A DNA stretch of 64,000 nt. Source: Endocalyx cinctus. Its lineage: Eukaryota; Ascomycota; Sordariomycetes; Amphisphaeriales; Apiosporaceae. Position 1 is the first letter of the stretch; every line of letters starts with the position of its first letter. The position numbers and the translations under genes were made by a program. Below the pieces are notes generated by a model, which made no database searches, was not told the DNA's origin, and worked only from the letters and a program-made list of their open reading frames with translations. Location of the stretch: positions 930,001 to 994,000 of the forward strand of contig BCKC01000006.1 of assembly GCA_001600455.1 (NCBI GenBank), read 5' to 3'. Shown here in pieces: positions 34,633-44,934 of this stretch.

Positions 34633-36404
34633 CTTCGAATCTCATAGATCCTCTTGATTTATCCAACTTATGTGATGGCTGTGAATTGAATGGTTTAATC
34701 TTGCGTCTAAAAGAAGATCTCCGTCTCTTTTTTTTATTTATATATATATATATATATATATTTCACGAGGTGCAATCAGCATTTCAATTAATGACTAAGT
34801 ACACCATACCTTACCTGTTACATATATCTTTGATCAATAGCACAGAACAGCCTCCCATTCTCCACGCTACCATGACTATTACGATATCGGCATTGATATT
34901 ACATGATCAGGTCATTTGATGTCAACGAATCGTACCATAACCTGGCGGATCTCGGCTTCATCTTTCGTATGAAATGATGATACTTCCGATAAATCGAGAG
35001 TCGGGGGTAGGTCCGAGGCGAAGAAACTGTGCCGGAGCTGGAAGCATCGTAACAATCACGATCATGTTATCTCGTCTTATCAGTTTATTTAGTTCTCGAT
35101 CTTCGAAAAAGGCACCGTTCGCATCAAGTTGACCAATTACCATGTCATGATAGATATCGTCCCACATAATTATACTATCTATGACACTAATCAATCTCAT
35201 CAAGCTTCATCTTTATCATTACCTTATACGATCATTCTATGGATAGATTACGGAATGAGGGCGATGCTCCGAAGTCTTTAAAAATGTCATTTTATTCCGA
35301 GTGACGGCACTTTGCGTGTTAAATTTACTACGAAAATGACAACAAAGTTGAAGGAGTGGATGGTAGGAGATCGCTAGTTCAAATAGAGTTGAAATGTCTT
35401 GCTATAAGAACATACAGTGATAGAGTAGAATATGTATCTATTTTCCTCCTTCGTAGAGATCGAAAGTCCCGGGGCGTGATAATTCGGAGCTGTTCCGATA
35501 AATAAACGTGCTAAATAAATACATTGAATGAACGGTAACTGGGAGTCGAGACAGGTCTTGATATTAGTTCACCGTCTTGCGGCGACTGAGTTTCTAGGCC
35601 GTAGTTAGTAATATCATCAAATCCTACCTATGGATGAGATAGGAGGCGCAAACACAACTCGGTATAACAGGGGTACTTTTATCGCAACATCGGATCCATA
35701 CGATTGTCATAACTTAAGCTAGGGGTTGGATGGTCACTTGTACCCATTTCGGCGCACCGGTCGCAGAAACTCACGATCCCTACTTTTTGGATGTCGAGTA
35801 TTTCGAGAATTTCTTCACAGGTTATTGTGTTCGTTTTCATGACATAATGCTAACTTTCCCAGTAAAAGCCAGTGAGTTGCGGGGTTCTGGGGTAGTGGGG
35901 TTATGGCGGCAGGGCGGGCTGGGCGGATATGCCCAACACTGTTAACGCGCTAATATTCCCCTGAACACTCCTTAGCGACGAAACGAAATCATTCTTAAGA
36001 ATATACTTATAAAAAGACTACCGTTAACATATTATTGTTTTTCTCCTTTTGATTATACAAGTTTTATACATATCAGTCTCTATACCTAATGTATATATGA
36101 AGTGGCCGAGTTTTAGTAGGATTAGGTCCACCCATCATCTATTTTAGCGACTGGCTGTCTTAGCTGGTACAGGTAGTTTTGTGCTAAAAGTCTTCCCAAC
36201 CCAGCAGCCTAGTACCTGGTACTGTATGACTCTACAGGCTAAGCACCGCTGGCACCCCCTCTGCCCCTCTGCCTCTGCCCCTATATTCAGACCCATTCAA
36301 GTATTTACAGGGCAAGAATTGCCCTAATCACCCGTATTTTACACCACTATAGAACATACCATATTCCACTATACCCATTTCTCAAGAATTAATTTTTTTT
36401 TTTT
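34633..36404. other. intergenic region upstream of the oxoprolinase gene
   Basis: About 1.8 kb holding a TA microsatellite (34739-34761) and, at 36170-36250, CAGGTAG/CCTAGTACC words. It contains the oxoprolinase promoter and the 3' end of the permease gene. Short frames here are not convincing. Confidence 0.5.
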
Positions 36405-38257
36405 TTAGAATGTTAAATAACTTACAAAGCGCCTCCAGAGAGGCTGCTGTGCATAGTCGTCTAGTATCGCTATCTCTTCCTCAGTCAAATACCGCCGCCC
36501 ACTCTTCAGATCCGCAGTTTTAGGGTCCTGCAACTTGGTACGATACCACAGCTTCCAGGACAGAAACGCTGTGATAAAGAGTGGCGTGCATAGCATGGTC
36601 TGGAAGAATACTTCCGCACTCGGTTCGCTGTCGATGGGACTCGCCGAGGTGTAGAAAGTAGAGCCGTAAGCGAAGAGAGTGGTGAAGAATAAGAATATCG
36701 GCGCAAACGGGTACCAACGAACGCGAAAGGTGTGCTTAAGTTCTAATGCCGGGTCATTCTGTGCTTTAAGCGCCCGATGCATGAACCAGTTCGTGACGGG
36801 GATCGTCATCCAAGCCCAGAACGTCGTTGTTGCCGACACGGAACTAAACCAAGTGAAAGCAGTCGCTCCATCTGTGGACGTGTTAATATAAGTCATGATG
36901 ATACTAATAATAGCACAGCAGATGTTGGAATAGATCGGGCGACCCCGCGAGTCAATCCTGGCAAATATAGCCGGAAACATTCCCATCCGAGCCATTGCTG
37001 TTTGGATTCGGGATGCGATAAACATTGATTCGGATCCAATACCCGCCAACCCTATGAGAAGAACCACGTTCACAATATCGGGAAGAACGCGGATGCCGAC
37101 TTTCTGCATGGCGATTATGAAGGGTGAGGCGGCAATAGTCCCACTAGCGTCGAGGAGAAGAGGGTCGGTATAGGGCACGAGAACGGTAATGTAGACACAC
37201 GCCGAGAGATAGATCAGAAAAATACGGATGCCGAGATTCTTACAAGCACGCGGCAGCTCCCAACGCGGGAACCGGGCCTCGCCCGAAGAGATACCGATAA
37301 TCTCCTGGCCTCCCGTAGCCCACGCGGCAAGCAAGAAGACTATGGCAATGCCCTTGAATCCGTTAGGGAATGCCGACAGAGACTCGTAGTTATAACCACG
37401 GTCGATGGCGTCTCCGCCGTAGCCAGCAGATATGACCAGCATAACAAAAAGCACCAAAAACGTGACCGTCACTTTGAGTGCACCCGTAACGAACTCAAAC
37501 TCGGCGAATACTCTATTGGGGAGCACGTGCTGACCCAAGACAATAACGAGATAGACGGTATACCAAGCCGCATCGGGGACTTTGGATGTCCAATAAGAAA
37601 TCACAATTGGGACAACAGCACCCTCGGCGGCCACGACGGTCAGGGCTCCAAACCATTCACAAAACCCTAGAGCAAACCCTACATACAGAACTGGGGTTAG
37701 TACACGAGAAATACGGAATCTTTAAGATTCAAACGTCATCTTGAAAAAAAAAAAAAAAAAAAAAAAAAAGATAGTAGTATTCTTGGAGTCTCTCACCTAG
37801 AGCTGGATCCACGAATCGACTTGCATGATCAATGAAAGAGCCGCTTGTTGGAAAGAGACACTGAGCCTCGGAAAGCAGGTTCATCATGAACATGGCCATA
37901 GTACAAATGAGACCATAGCCTATTAGCATTCCAGGTGCTGAACCATACCGGAGTGCCTAAGCAAAGTCAACAGTTGCCATTCAGACGATGAGCCAGACGA
38001 TATGTATGATCATAACGTACCTTGCCACTAGATATGTAAACGCCAGATCCAATATTGGCTCCGAGAGCAATCATCTGCACATGTCGCGTTGTGAAGGATC
38101 TACGGAGTTTTCCCTTTGGTGCAATTTGTTCACCGTGGTGACCCGAATACTCTTCACCTTGCTCTTGAGGTAAAGTTTCGATGACTTCTCCATGGTTACT
38201 ACTAATAGCTGACGTAGAGGCAGCGCTGCCGAGGATGGGCGATGGTTTTTTCTCCAT
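36405..38257 (-). CDS. amino-acid permease (YAT/APC family)
   Basis: Minus-strand exons are 38257-38021, 37956-37797 and 37678-36405; introns are 64 and 118 bp, and the second contains a 26 bp A tract (T on the coding strand). The product has 556 aa. The polar N-terminus leads into the first membrane span at MIALGANIGSGVYISSGKAL, the conserved APC signature, and about 12 spans follow, including GQEIIGISSGEARFPRWELPRA, another hallmark of fungal amino-acid permeases. The C-terminal tail is short and cytoplasmic. It should import an amino acid or a related small nitrogen compound with protons. It is divergent from the regulator at 38718. A GTAAGT near the stop could be a donor to an unseen last exon, but the frame closes 8 codons later without it. 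Confidence 0.87.
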
Positions 38258-38717
38258 CTTAATTCAGACTTGCAGGCTGAAGATGCCGAGAGGATAAGAT
38301 CAGACTCTAATGGAATGGCCTGATATAACCGTTTCTTGAAACCTAGTGGTCATAATTACTACAACCGTGAGCTTCGCTACTTGAGGTCTAATAACAATAA
38401 TTTGGGTGATACAATTTGCCAATCGCCCTTATCCATGAACCTCCCTGATAGTGGAGATAGATGCAGAGAATAAAATGATTGGCCGTTAGCGCCGAAGATA
38501 AGCTGCTCTCGTCGGGAAACAACCCATGTTCCCTGCTGCTGGCTCATTTCAAAACATTATCTACAATGAAGAACATGTCAGTCGCAAGCGCTTGACGTGT
38601 ATCTTGGTTAAGTATTCACGTCAGAATAGCTATCCTACGTTGCCCACACCGAAATGCCACATCGGTGTTAACTTCACCTATGACTTATCGGAGCAGGATA
38701 TTCGTTCATTGGCTTAT
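38258..38717. promoter_or_regulatory. shared promoter of permease and Zn2Cys6 regulator
   Basis: A 460 bp head-to-head intergenic region. GATA-factor core sites (HGATAR) are visible at 38496-38502 (AGATAAG) and 38684-38689 (CTTATC, reverse), with further GATAA cores near 38293 and 38428. GATA factors such as AreA control nitrogen use in ascomycetes. A strong palindrome is listed separately. If the regulator started at the in-frame ATG 38526, part of this would be coding. Confidence 0.55.
38646..38668. promoter_or_regulatory. ACACCGA-N9-TCGGTGT palindrome, likely Zn2Cys6 dimer site
   Basis: Perfect 7 bp inverted arms with a 9 bp spacer; the triplets read CCG-N11-CGG. Zn2Cys6 dimers bind paired CGG triplets at set spacing and orientation. 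It lies 50 bp upstream of the regulator ATG at 38718, so autoregulation or control of the divergent permease is plausible. Confidence 0.5.
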
Positions 38718-41061
38718 ATGGACACTTACATGGACACGCGACGCCGAGGTCAGAAACAAAGGGTAGCATGGTAAGTGTTATCTCACCAAACTAGTCTGCA
38801 TTATATGAAGTGGTTGTAAGCGTCATGTCGGATTAACTTTTTGTAAGATGCTGATATTCACGTAAATAACATATAGTGAGAGATGCCATGCTCGAAAGGT
38901 ATACTAAACACTTATTTAGAGCTCTATCACAAACTATTGTAGCTTATCGGACATATTCAATAGACTAGGTGTGATTTTTCATCAACCATACCATGTACTA
39001 GCTGCATATCGGCGGGTATACAATGTGTCGCTCGCGGAAAACGCCGCCGCAATGTGAGTTGAGTTCCACCTTTTGGCCGATTGCCAGGAAACATCGCAGT
39101 GCTATGAAAACTGACCGGGCACTTAAAGCATGGTCCGTCAAGAGACAGCAACAAGCCACTACAGGCTCTGCTACCGGCAGCGTCCGAACCTAGCATTTCC
39201 CATTTGCAGCAAGGAATCGGAAAAAATGTGGCCGGAGAAGTCTGGAGCTCGTCACTTCCCAACATTGATCAGGAGGTTTCTCGTGTCAACGATGGGCAAG
39301 CAGATGAGCATTACGGAGATGAACAGGCTGCAGCTACTCTTTCGTCCCTTCAAGAGGCTTGCGTTGGAGATGTTGGCGTACAGAGTCACCTTGTAGAAAT
39401 GCTGTCGCAAGATGACATTGATCAGCGGATAATGCAAAAAGGTGTCCGTATCGTTTACGTTGGACAGGAATTCAGCAATATCAACTATCTCATTCGACAC
39501 CGGGCCCGTGATGAGTCCGTTAATCATTTTCCAGCCAACCAAATATCTCGAGAATACACTAGTCATCACCTAGACCGAATCTCAAAAGAAGCATTCTACC
39601 TGCCTTCTCCGGCACTGGTGGATGATCTTCTTGACCACTATTTTAAATACGTCAATCCGGGATTCCCGATCATTGACGAAGAATGTTTTATGAAGCAATA
39701 CAGATCTCGTAACCCGCAGGATCCCCCCTCGTTACTGGTTCTTCAAGCAGTCTTGCTAGTCGGTGCTCACGTCTCGCGGCATCTCCCGGAACGTGATAAA
39801 CTTAAAGTCGAGTTTTTCCGTCGTGCGAAGATGCTTTTCGATGCACGATTTGAGTGGAATCGAGATGTCATGGTTCAAGCCGCCTTACTTCTTACTTGGC
39901 ACTCCGAAGGCGTAGAAGATGTCGGGGCCAACTCGTATCACTGGGTATCCGTTGCTGTCAGAACTTCTTTCGGATTGGGTATGCACCGTGATAGTGGTCC
40001 TAGCACTCTTGTACGTCAAGATAAGCGGCTATGGAGACGTCTTTGGTGGATCCTGGTCCAGTTTGACGTATTTGTCACGCTCTCGTACGGGAGACCTCAA
40101 GCCATCAACCTCGACGATTCCGACGTGCCACCTTTGACGGTCGATGACTTTGAAGGACTGAACGGAAATATTGACTCTGACTTCGTCATACAGCAATCCG
40201 AGCTGTGCATAATAATTTCTCGGACGCTGAGGCACAGGTTTGGTCTTAAAATCCCGTCTCCGAGAAGGCACGCAGCTCTTGTCCATGCTGACCAGGAACT
40301 TGCCAATTGGAGGATGAATTTACCGACAAGCCTGGATAACAAGACGCGAAACTTCGGTACCTCAATATGGGCAGCTTTACTTCATATAAATTATAATAGC
40401 TTCCTCATCTTGCTTCATCGACCACCACCTCGTCCTGACCCAGCGCCTCATGAGGGGCAATCAGAAAACACTGGTAAGTGAATAGAAACGTATCTTGGAA
40501 GTTTTTATACTTAACAGATCGATAGAAATATGCTCTTCGGCAGCTGCAACCCTTATTGACCTTTTTGATACCCTCCGACGGCGGGATGAGCTTCGACGCG
40601 TTGATGTGTTCGCGGTCAACGCATTATTTACAGGGCTTATTCAGATATCCGCAGAAACTCGGGTAAGGAACCCCTTACTGAGCGCGAATGCTACTGGCAA
40701 GTTTGACGTGGCGCTCGAAGTACTGAGAGAGCTCTCACAGTATTGGTTAAACGCCGGGATCATTCAGCGACTCTTCGAAGACAGCTCCGATAGACTACGA
40801 CAGCAGCTGCAGATAGGAAAGTGTAATAGAGCGAGGCAGACGAAGGATACACTGCCAGAGGACTCGGTACTTGGCTTTGATCACAGCAGTTTAGATCACC
40901 GTAATTGGCATAGTATCGGCAGTGAGGCATCGGAAGAGCCAAACCTCTATCAGGTAGATGACGTGGAGCATCAGGGATGGAATCATCTTTACTGGGGAAA
41001 TTCGGGTTTCTCCTATACAAGCCCTTTTGACACTGATATAGGAATTTTTGAAAGAGCTTGA
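38718..41061 (+). CDS. Zn2Cys6 transcription factor, probable cluster regulator
   Basis: Exons are 38718-38770, 38877-38898 (22 nt), 38964-39053, 39210-40477 and 40518-41061, about 658 aa. The zinc cluster is spread over the first three exons: RVAC|ERCHARK|TRCDF...PCTSC...QC, giving C-x2-C-x6-C-x8-C-x2-C-x6-C, followed by RGKRRR. The rest has the fungal_trans middle homology region (VNPGFPIIDEECF, RLWWILVQFDVFVTLSYGRP, LLHRPPPRP). The last intron is odd: the strong GTAAGT donor at 40474 would put a stop in the next exon; using GTGAAT at 40478 keeps the frame with an intron of only 40 bp. The ATG may also be 38730 or 38526. It probably controls the neighbouring catabolic genes. Confidence 0.8.
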
Positions 41062-41258
41062 ATTTATCGATACCTAGATATATTTTATGAACGCCTCCAT
41101 TCCTCGTATAGAATATGCTATATTTAATATCACCAATATCAAGGGATTAATATTAGTAGATAGTGAGTAGATCGCAGAATATCGTAATGGTCAATTCGCA
41201 TCGCAATTTATTCTGACTACTTCAGTATCATTCCAATCCAGGTAAAAAGCAGTAGCAT

Positions 41259-42684
41259 TTATACCACTACAATATCTTTGTGCCTTTGAAGAAATCTCTC
41301 AACGCAGGTTACGAATCTGCCTAATTCTTCATCCGGCGTTTCTAGGATCAAAGCGATAGAACCTCTTCGAGTGATCCAGTAACCATCTTCCAGCATTTCA
41401 AACCAGAACAAGTCCTTCAAATCCCATAGCTCTTGCACATCATCGACAGACTTTATAACATCTGTGCCTGAATCCGAAAAATGTACGGCAAGCATGGCCC
41501 CTAGACCAGTGAACGATAACTTAGTGCCTTCAGTTGCTTTCCGCAGCTTCTCTCTCAGCGCATCGCCCCTAGCGTTGAAAGCTATGTTGACCTCGTCCGT
41601 GTAGACTTTAGATAAGCCAGCATAACCCGCGTGCATTGTCATCGTATTGTTGTTGAATGTCCCAGAGTGAGACAGCGAGCCGGGCAATCGGGGATCATAT
41701 ACGGCCATAATGTCCGAGCGGCCCCCAAAGGCCCCGATCGGAAAACCTCCCCCTAGATACTTGCCAAAAGATGTTATGTCGGGTTTGAGACCGAACATGC
41801 GCTGAATCCCGCCTGGGTGAATTCGCGAGGTCATAACTTCATCCAGGATGAACACAGTACCGACTTTCTTGGCCGATTCCTGGATGGCATGCATAAACTC
41901 CTTGTCGGCGAGGATGCACCCACCAGCGCCCTGCATCCCCTCCACCAGGACGGCAGCCAGGTCCGGTGTATCTTCGATGAGCGACCGAGCAGATTCGACG
42001 TCATTATATTTTCCAATCACCCAGTCATCCTTGTCGACATTATTTGGAGCAACTTTGCCGTCACCGAAGGAAAGAACAGCCCCATGATAGCCTCCAGTGA
42101 ATACCAGTACCTTTCGGCGGCCAGTGAAATGTTTCGCGCCATTCAATGCGTGTAGATTAGCCTCGGTGCCCGTGTTGGTGAAGCGCAGCCGCTCAAGACC
42201 GAAGCGGGAGCAGATTAGCTCGGCATGTTTTTGTTCCTGGATAGTAGTCGATCCCAGACTGAGGCCCACGTTGTCAAATGTCGAAATAATAGCATCGCGA
42301 ATCACAGGGTGAGAATGCCCGTATATACCGGCCGTAAGCTCACCTACGAAGTCGACATATCTACAGTAGTGGAAATCAGTTTGAGCTGTTCACTTCAACT
42401 CCACCTGGAGAGACATACTTGTGGCCGTCCTCATCCCAGACATAAACTCCCTTTCCGCATTTCATGCTCAAAGGAAAAGGCGCCGTATGAAGAAGTGTCC
42501 GCGTATTTCCTCCGGGGAGAATACCGCTTGAAACTTCATGCTGCCTTTTCGAGATCGGATTGGCAGCTTCGAACCGTTGCACGGCTGCTAGGAGCGCAAC
42601 TTGCACTGCATCTACCTGCGCCTTTTTGGAGTTAACGTCGATTTTAACATGATTCAAAGCTTCATGAACTGCAATAGGTGCCAT
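41259..42684 (-). CDS. class-III PLP aminotransferase (glutamate-1-semialdehyde aminomutase-like)
   Basis: Minus-strand exons are 42684-42419 and 42360-41259; the 58 bp GTATGT...TAG intron splits a Lys codon and gives HKYVDFVGEL. The product has 455 aa. PLP-binding features are visible: TGTEAN, GGYHG, LDEVMTSR with the ring-nitrogen Asp near 262, and the Schiff-base Lys near 289 in SFGKYLGGGFPIGAFGG. The sequence style is that of glutamate-1-semialdehyde aminomutase and beta-amino-acid (beta-phenylalanine) aminotransferases. Because fungi do not make haem by the glutamate route, a transaminase role on a beta- or omega-amino acid is more likely. It is divergent from the N-demethylase-like gene. 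Confidence 0.87.
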
Positions 42685-43124
42685 GATTACTGTTTCTAGG
42701 TATTTGTCGTAATAGTGGTAAGGGGAATTTTCAAGTTACTCGGAAGCCATGCCTCGTCTTAACTTGCAGCACCAGAACAGCAAGCTCATACCTCCACCTA
42801 TGACGGTTTGATGAACAATATGTATTTTAGTCTTATCTAAATGAGACCGATCCCTCAATCGCGGGGTGATCCGGCCTGTTGCATAACCCCAATTCTCGGC
42901 GTTAAAGGCCAATCAGGTGTGATTTCACACAATGTCGGCGATTTCTATCTATCACAATGAGATCCAAATACCATCACGGGCCTAAATTCGGTTCAAAAGT
43001 ACTCGTAGCCATATCCTATGTTCTAGACATAGTGGCAAGCTTCCTAAATACCTCGTTTGTGCCTTGTTCTCTTCTAAACCTGACATAACTCGGAGTGCCA
43101 CACTAAATATAGTTGGAGTTCACC
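42685..43124. promoter_or_regulatory. shared promoter of aminotransferase and DUF3445 gene
   Basis: A 440 bp head-to-head region. A GATA site (CTTATCT, reverse AGATAAG) lies at 42832-42838. A CCGAtccctcaatcgCGG-like pair lies near 42847-42864, similar but not identical in spacing to the palindrome of the permease/regulator promoter. Confidence 0.45.
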
Positions 43125-44374
43125 ATGAACGAGACTATAGCGACGTCAGTACAGAATTTAACTGATTTTTTTCCTGTTCTTGATATCAAGTTTCGTATCG
43201 ATGTTGTGGTAGCTGTGATTTCAACCATCGCCGCGGGATGGATTGCGGTGACTTCTCGTGCCAAAGCTAAAGTAAGACCAGTTAGCCATAGCAGTGAGGC
43301 AATATCTAACTAATTTCAGAGTCATGGAGCTATCGGCACAACACCGACAGGAAAATTTGACTGCATGGGCGATATCGAGGAAATGGAGAATCTGAATTTG
43401 GATAATGAGAAGCCCAAGCGAATCTATAAATTCTCAGATAAGTATAACCTGACAATGGGTAAGTTTGATTGATTAAAATAACTTTTGATGTGATTCATTA
43501 ATTTTTACTGCGTACAGGTATTCGAAAAACTACTATAAATACGATTACACATATGGACCAGCAATATTGCGAGAGAATTCGGGAGCGAGAACGGATTCTC
43601 GAGCAGTATCCCGGGGCACTGGGCTACGTAGAATCGGGGGTGGAAATGGTGAATGAATTGTATACATTCATGTTCACACATTACCTTCCGCGGCGGTATC
43701 CTACCATGTTTAAGATCAACCAGACCACCCAATTACTAAAGAATCTGATCCTCGGCGTAGAAACGCCGCTCTCACCACCCACGGATCCCATTGATGCGCT
43801 TCGGGCTATTGCCCTAGCGGTTGACGAAGATTTTCTTATGCTCCTACCCTCTCCAGACGGTGATGGATACTCTCTACAGGCGTTCGTGTGGCTATATCCG
43901 GTCGGATTTGACCCGCAGAACAAGCTCGGCATGAAGTTACGTGAGGCACACAAGCCTGTCCCAAGCTACGACAAACACCTCGAGACATCTATGGATAGAT
44001 ACTTTGCTAAGCTAGAGCCAGGGAAAGTTGTAGAGCGTGTGAACTGGGCCGTTGCGACCAATCCGTCCCTCTGCGAGCGTGGTGAGTACCACCTCTACTC
44101 TGACGACCAGACCCCAACCGATACTAGGGTAGACTTGGATGATACATGGGTTCGCTGTGAGCTACAAACACTTTTTTCATTACCTAAGAGCGGTGGCAGA
44201 GTCCTTAGTGTCCACTTGTACCTTTATCCAATCCAGGAGATTAAGGACGTTGGGCTTGCAGAGGACATGTGCCGCGCTATTGACGGGTATGGGGCTGGCA
44301 ATGCGTCCGGTTTCAGTCGTTATAAGAGGGTTCCTGTCTGGGGTGAGAAAGTGAAGGAATTCCTCAGAAGCTGA
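43125..44374 (+). CDS. DUF3445 protein, heme-dependent oxidative N-demethylase family, membrane-anchored
   Basis: Exons are 43125-43271, 43320-43458 and 43518-44374 (introns 48 and 59 bp), about 380 aa. A single N-terminal hydrophobic segment (about 27-47, VVVAVISTIAAGW) is followed by Lys/Arg, so the protein is probably anchored in a membrane. The conserved part starts at KFSDKYNLTMGIRK and includes FVWLYPVGFDPQNKLGMKLREAH and VPSYDKHLETSMDRYF, the typical DUF3445 core. A bacterial member of this family (HODM) is a heme protein that oxidatively removes methyl groups from dimethylamine. Fungal members are uncharacterised as far as I know. Adjacency to an amino-acid permease, aminotransferase and flavin monooxygenase fits a role on an N-methylated substrate. 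Confidence 0.8.
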
Positions 44375-44934
44375 TCACTTAGACATCGAAGGCAGGGGGA
44401 AAAAACTGGAAGTTAGGCGGAGCCGTATCATGGAGTGGACGAGTGTCAGAATTAGATGATGTGCAAAATACTAAATTTTATAGTGAAATGAGTAGACTGC
44501 CCCATCCCTCACTCTTTCCATATTCATATGTAATGTATTACATTCCAATTTCGTTTGAATTGATAGACGAACTAAATATCTAAATGTAAGAATATCCTGG
44601 TAGATCTCTCGAACAGAGCAAATCCTCTAATATGATATCATATATCCGTAATCATATACTGAAAGTGAGCTTTACGCCACAGAATGGCCCAAGCATCTAG
44701 TAAGGACAAAGTCAAAACCAACAGCGGTGATGTGTGCTTTCAGAACACTTCAGTGAGCGTTTCTGACTAGATAGAATAACATGAAATAATCAGGCATCAT
44801 GCATAATTCGAGGGGAGCCATCTAGGTAATATTCCCAAACACCTATAAATCATGCCCCCAATTTCTCAATTAGTATAACATGAAGGATGTAAGGATTAAA
44901 ACACAGTTATCAAATTAGAACTATAATCCAGTGC
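44375..44934. other. intergenic region between convergent genes
   Basis: About 560 bp of AT-rich sequence, holding both 3' ends. No gene seen. Confidence 0.55.

Noticed and set aside
34431..34919. 162-codon plus-strand frame over the oxoprolinase first exons
   Set aside because: It overlaps well-supported exons on the other strand and runs into a TA microsatellite.
38526..38717. N-terminal extension of the cluster regulator from an upstream in-frame ATG
   Set aside because: The extra 64 residues look random, would cover the palindrome and move the zinc cluster away from its usual N-terminal place.
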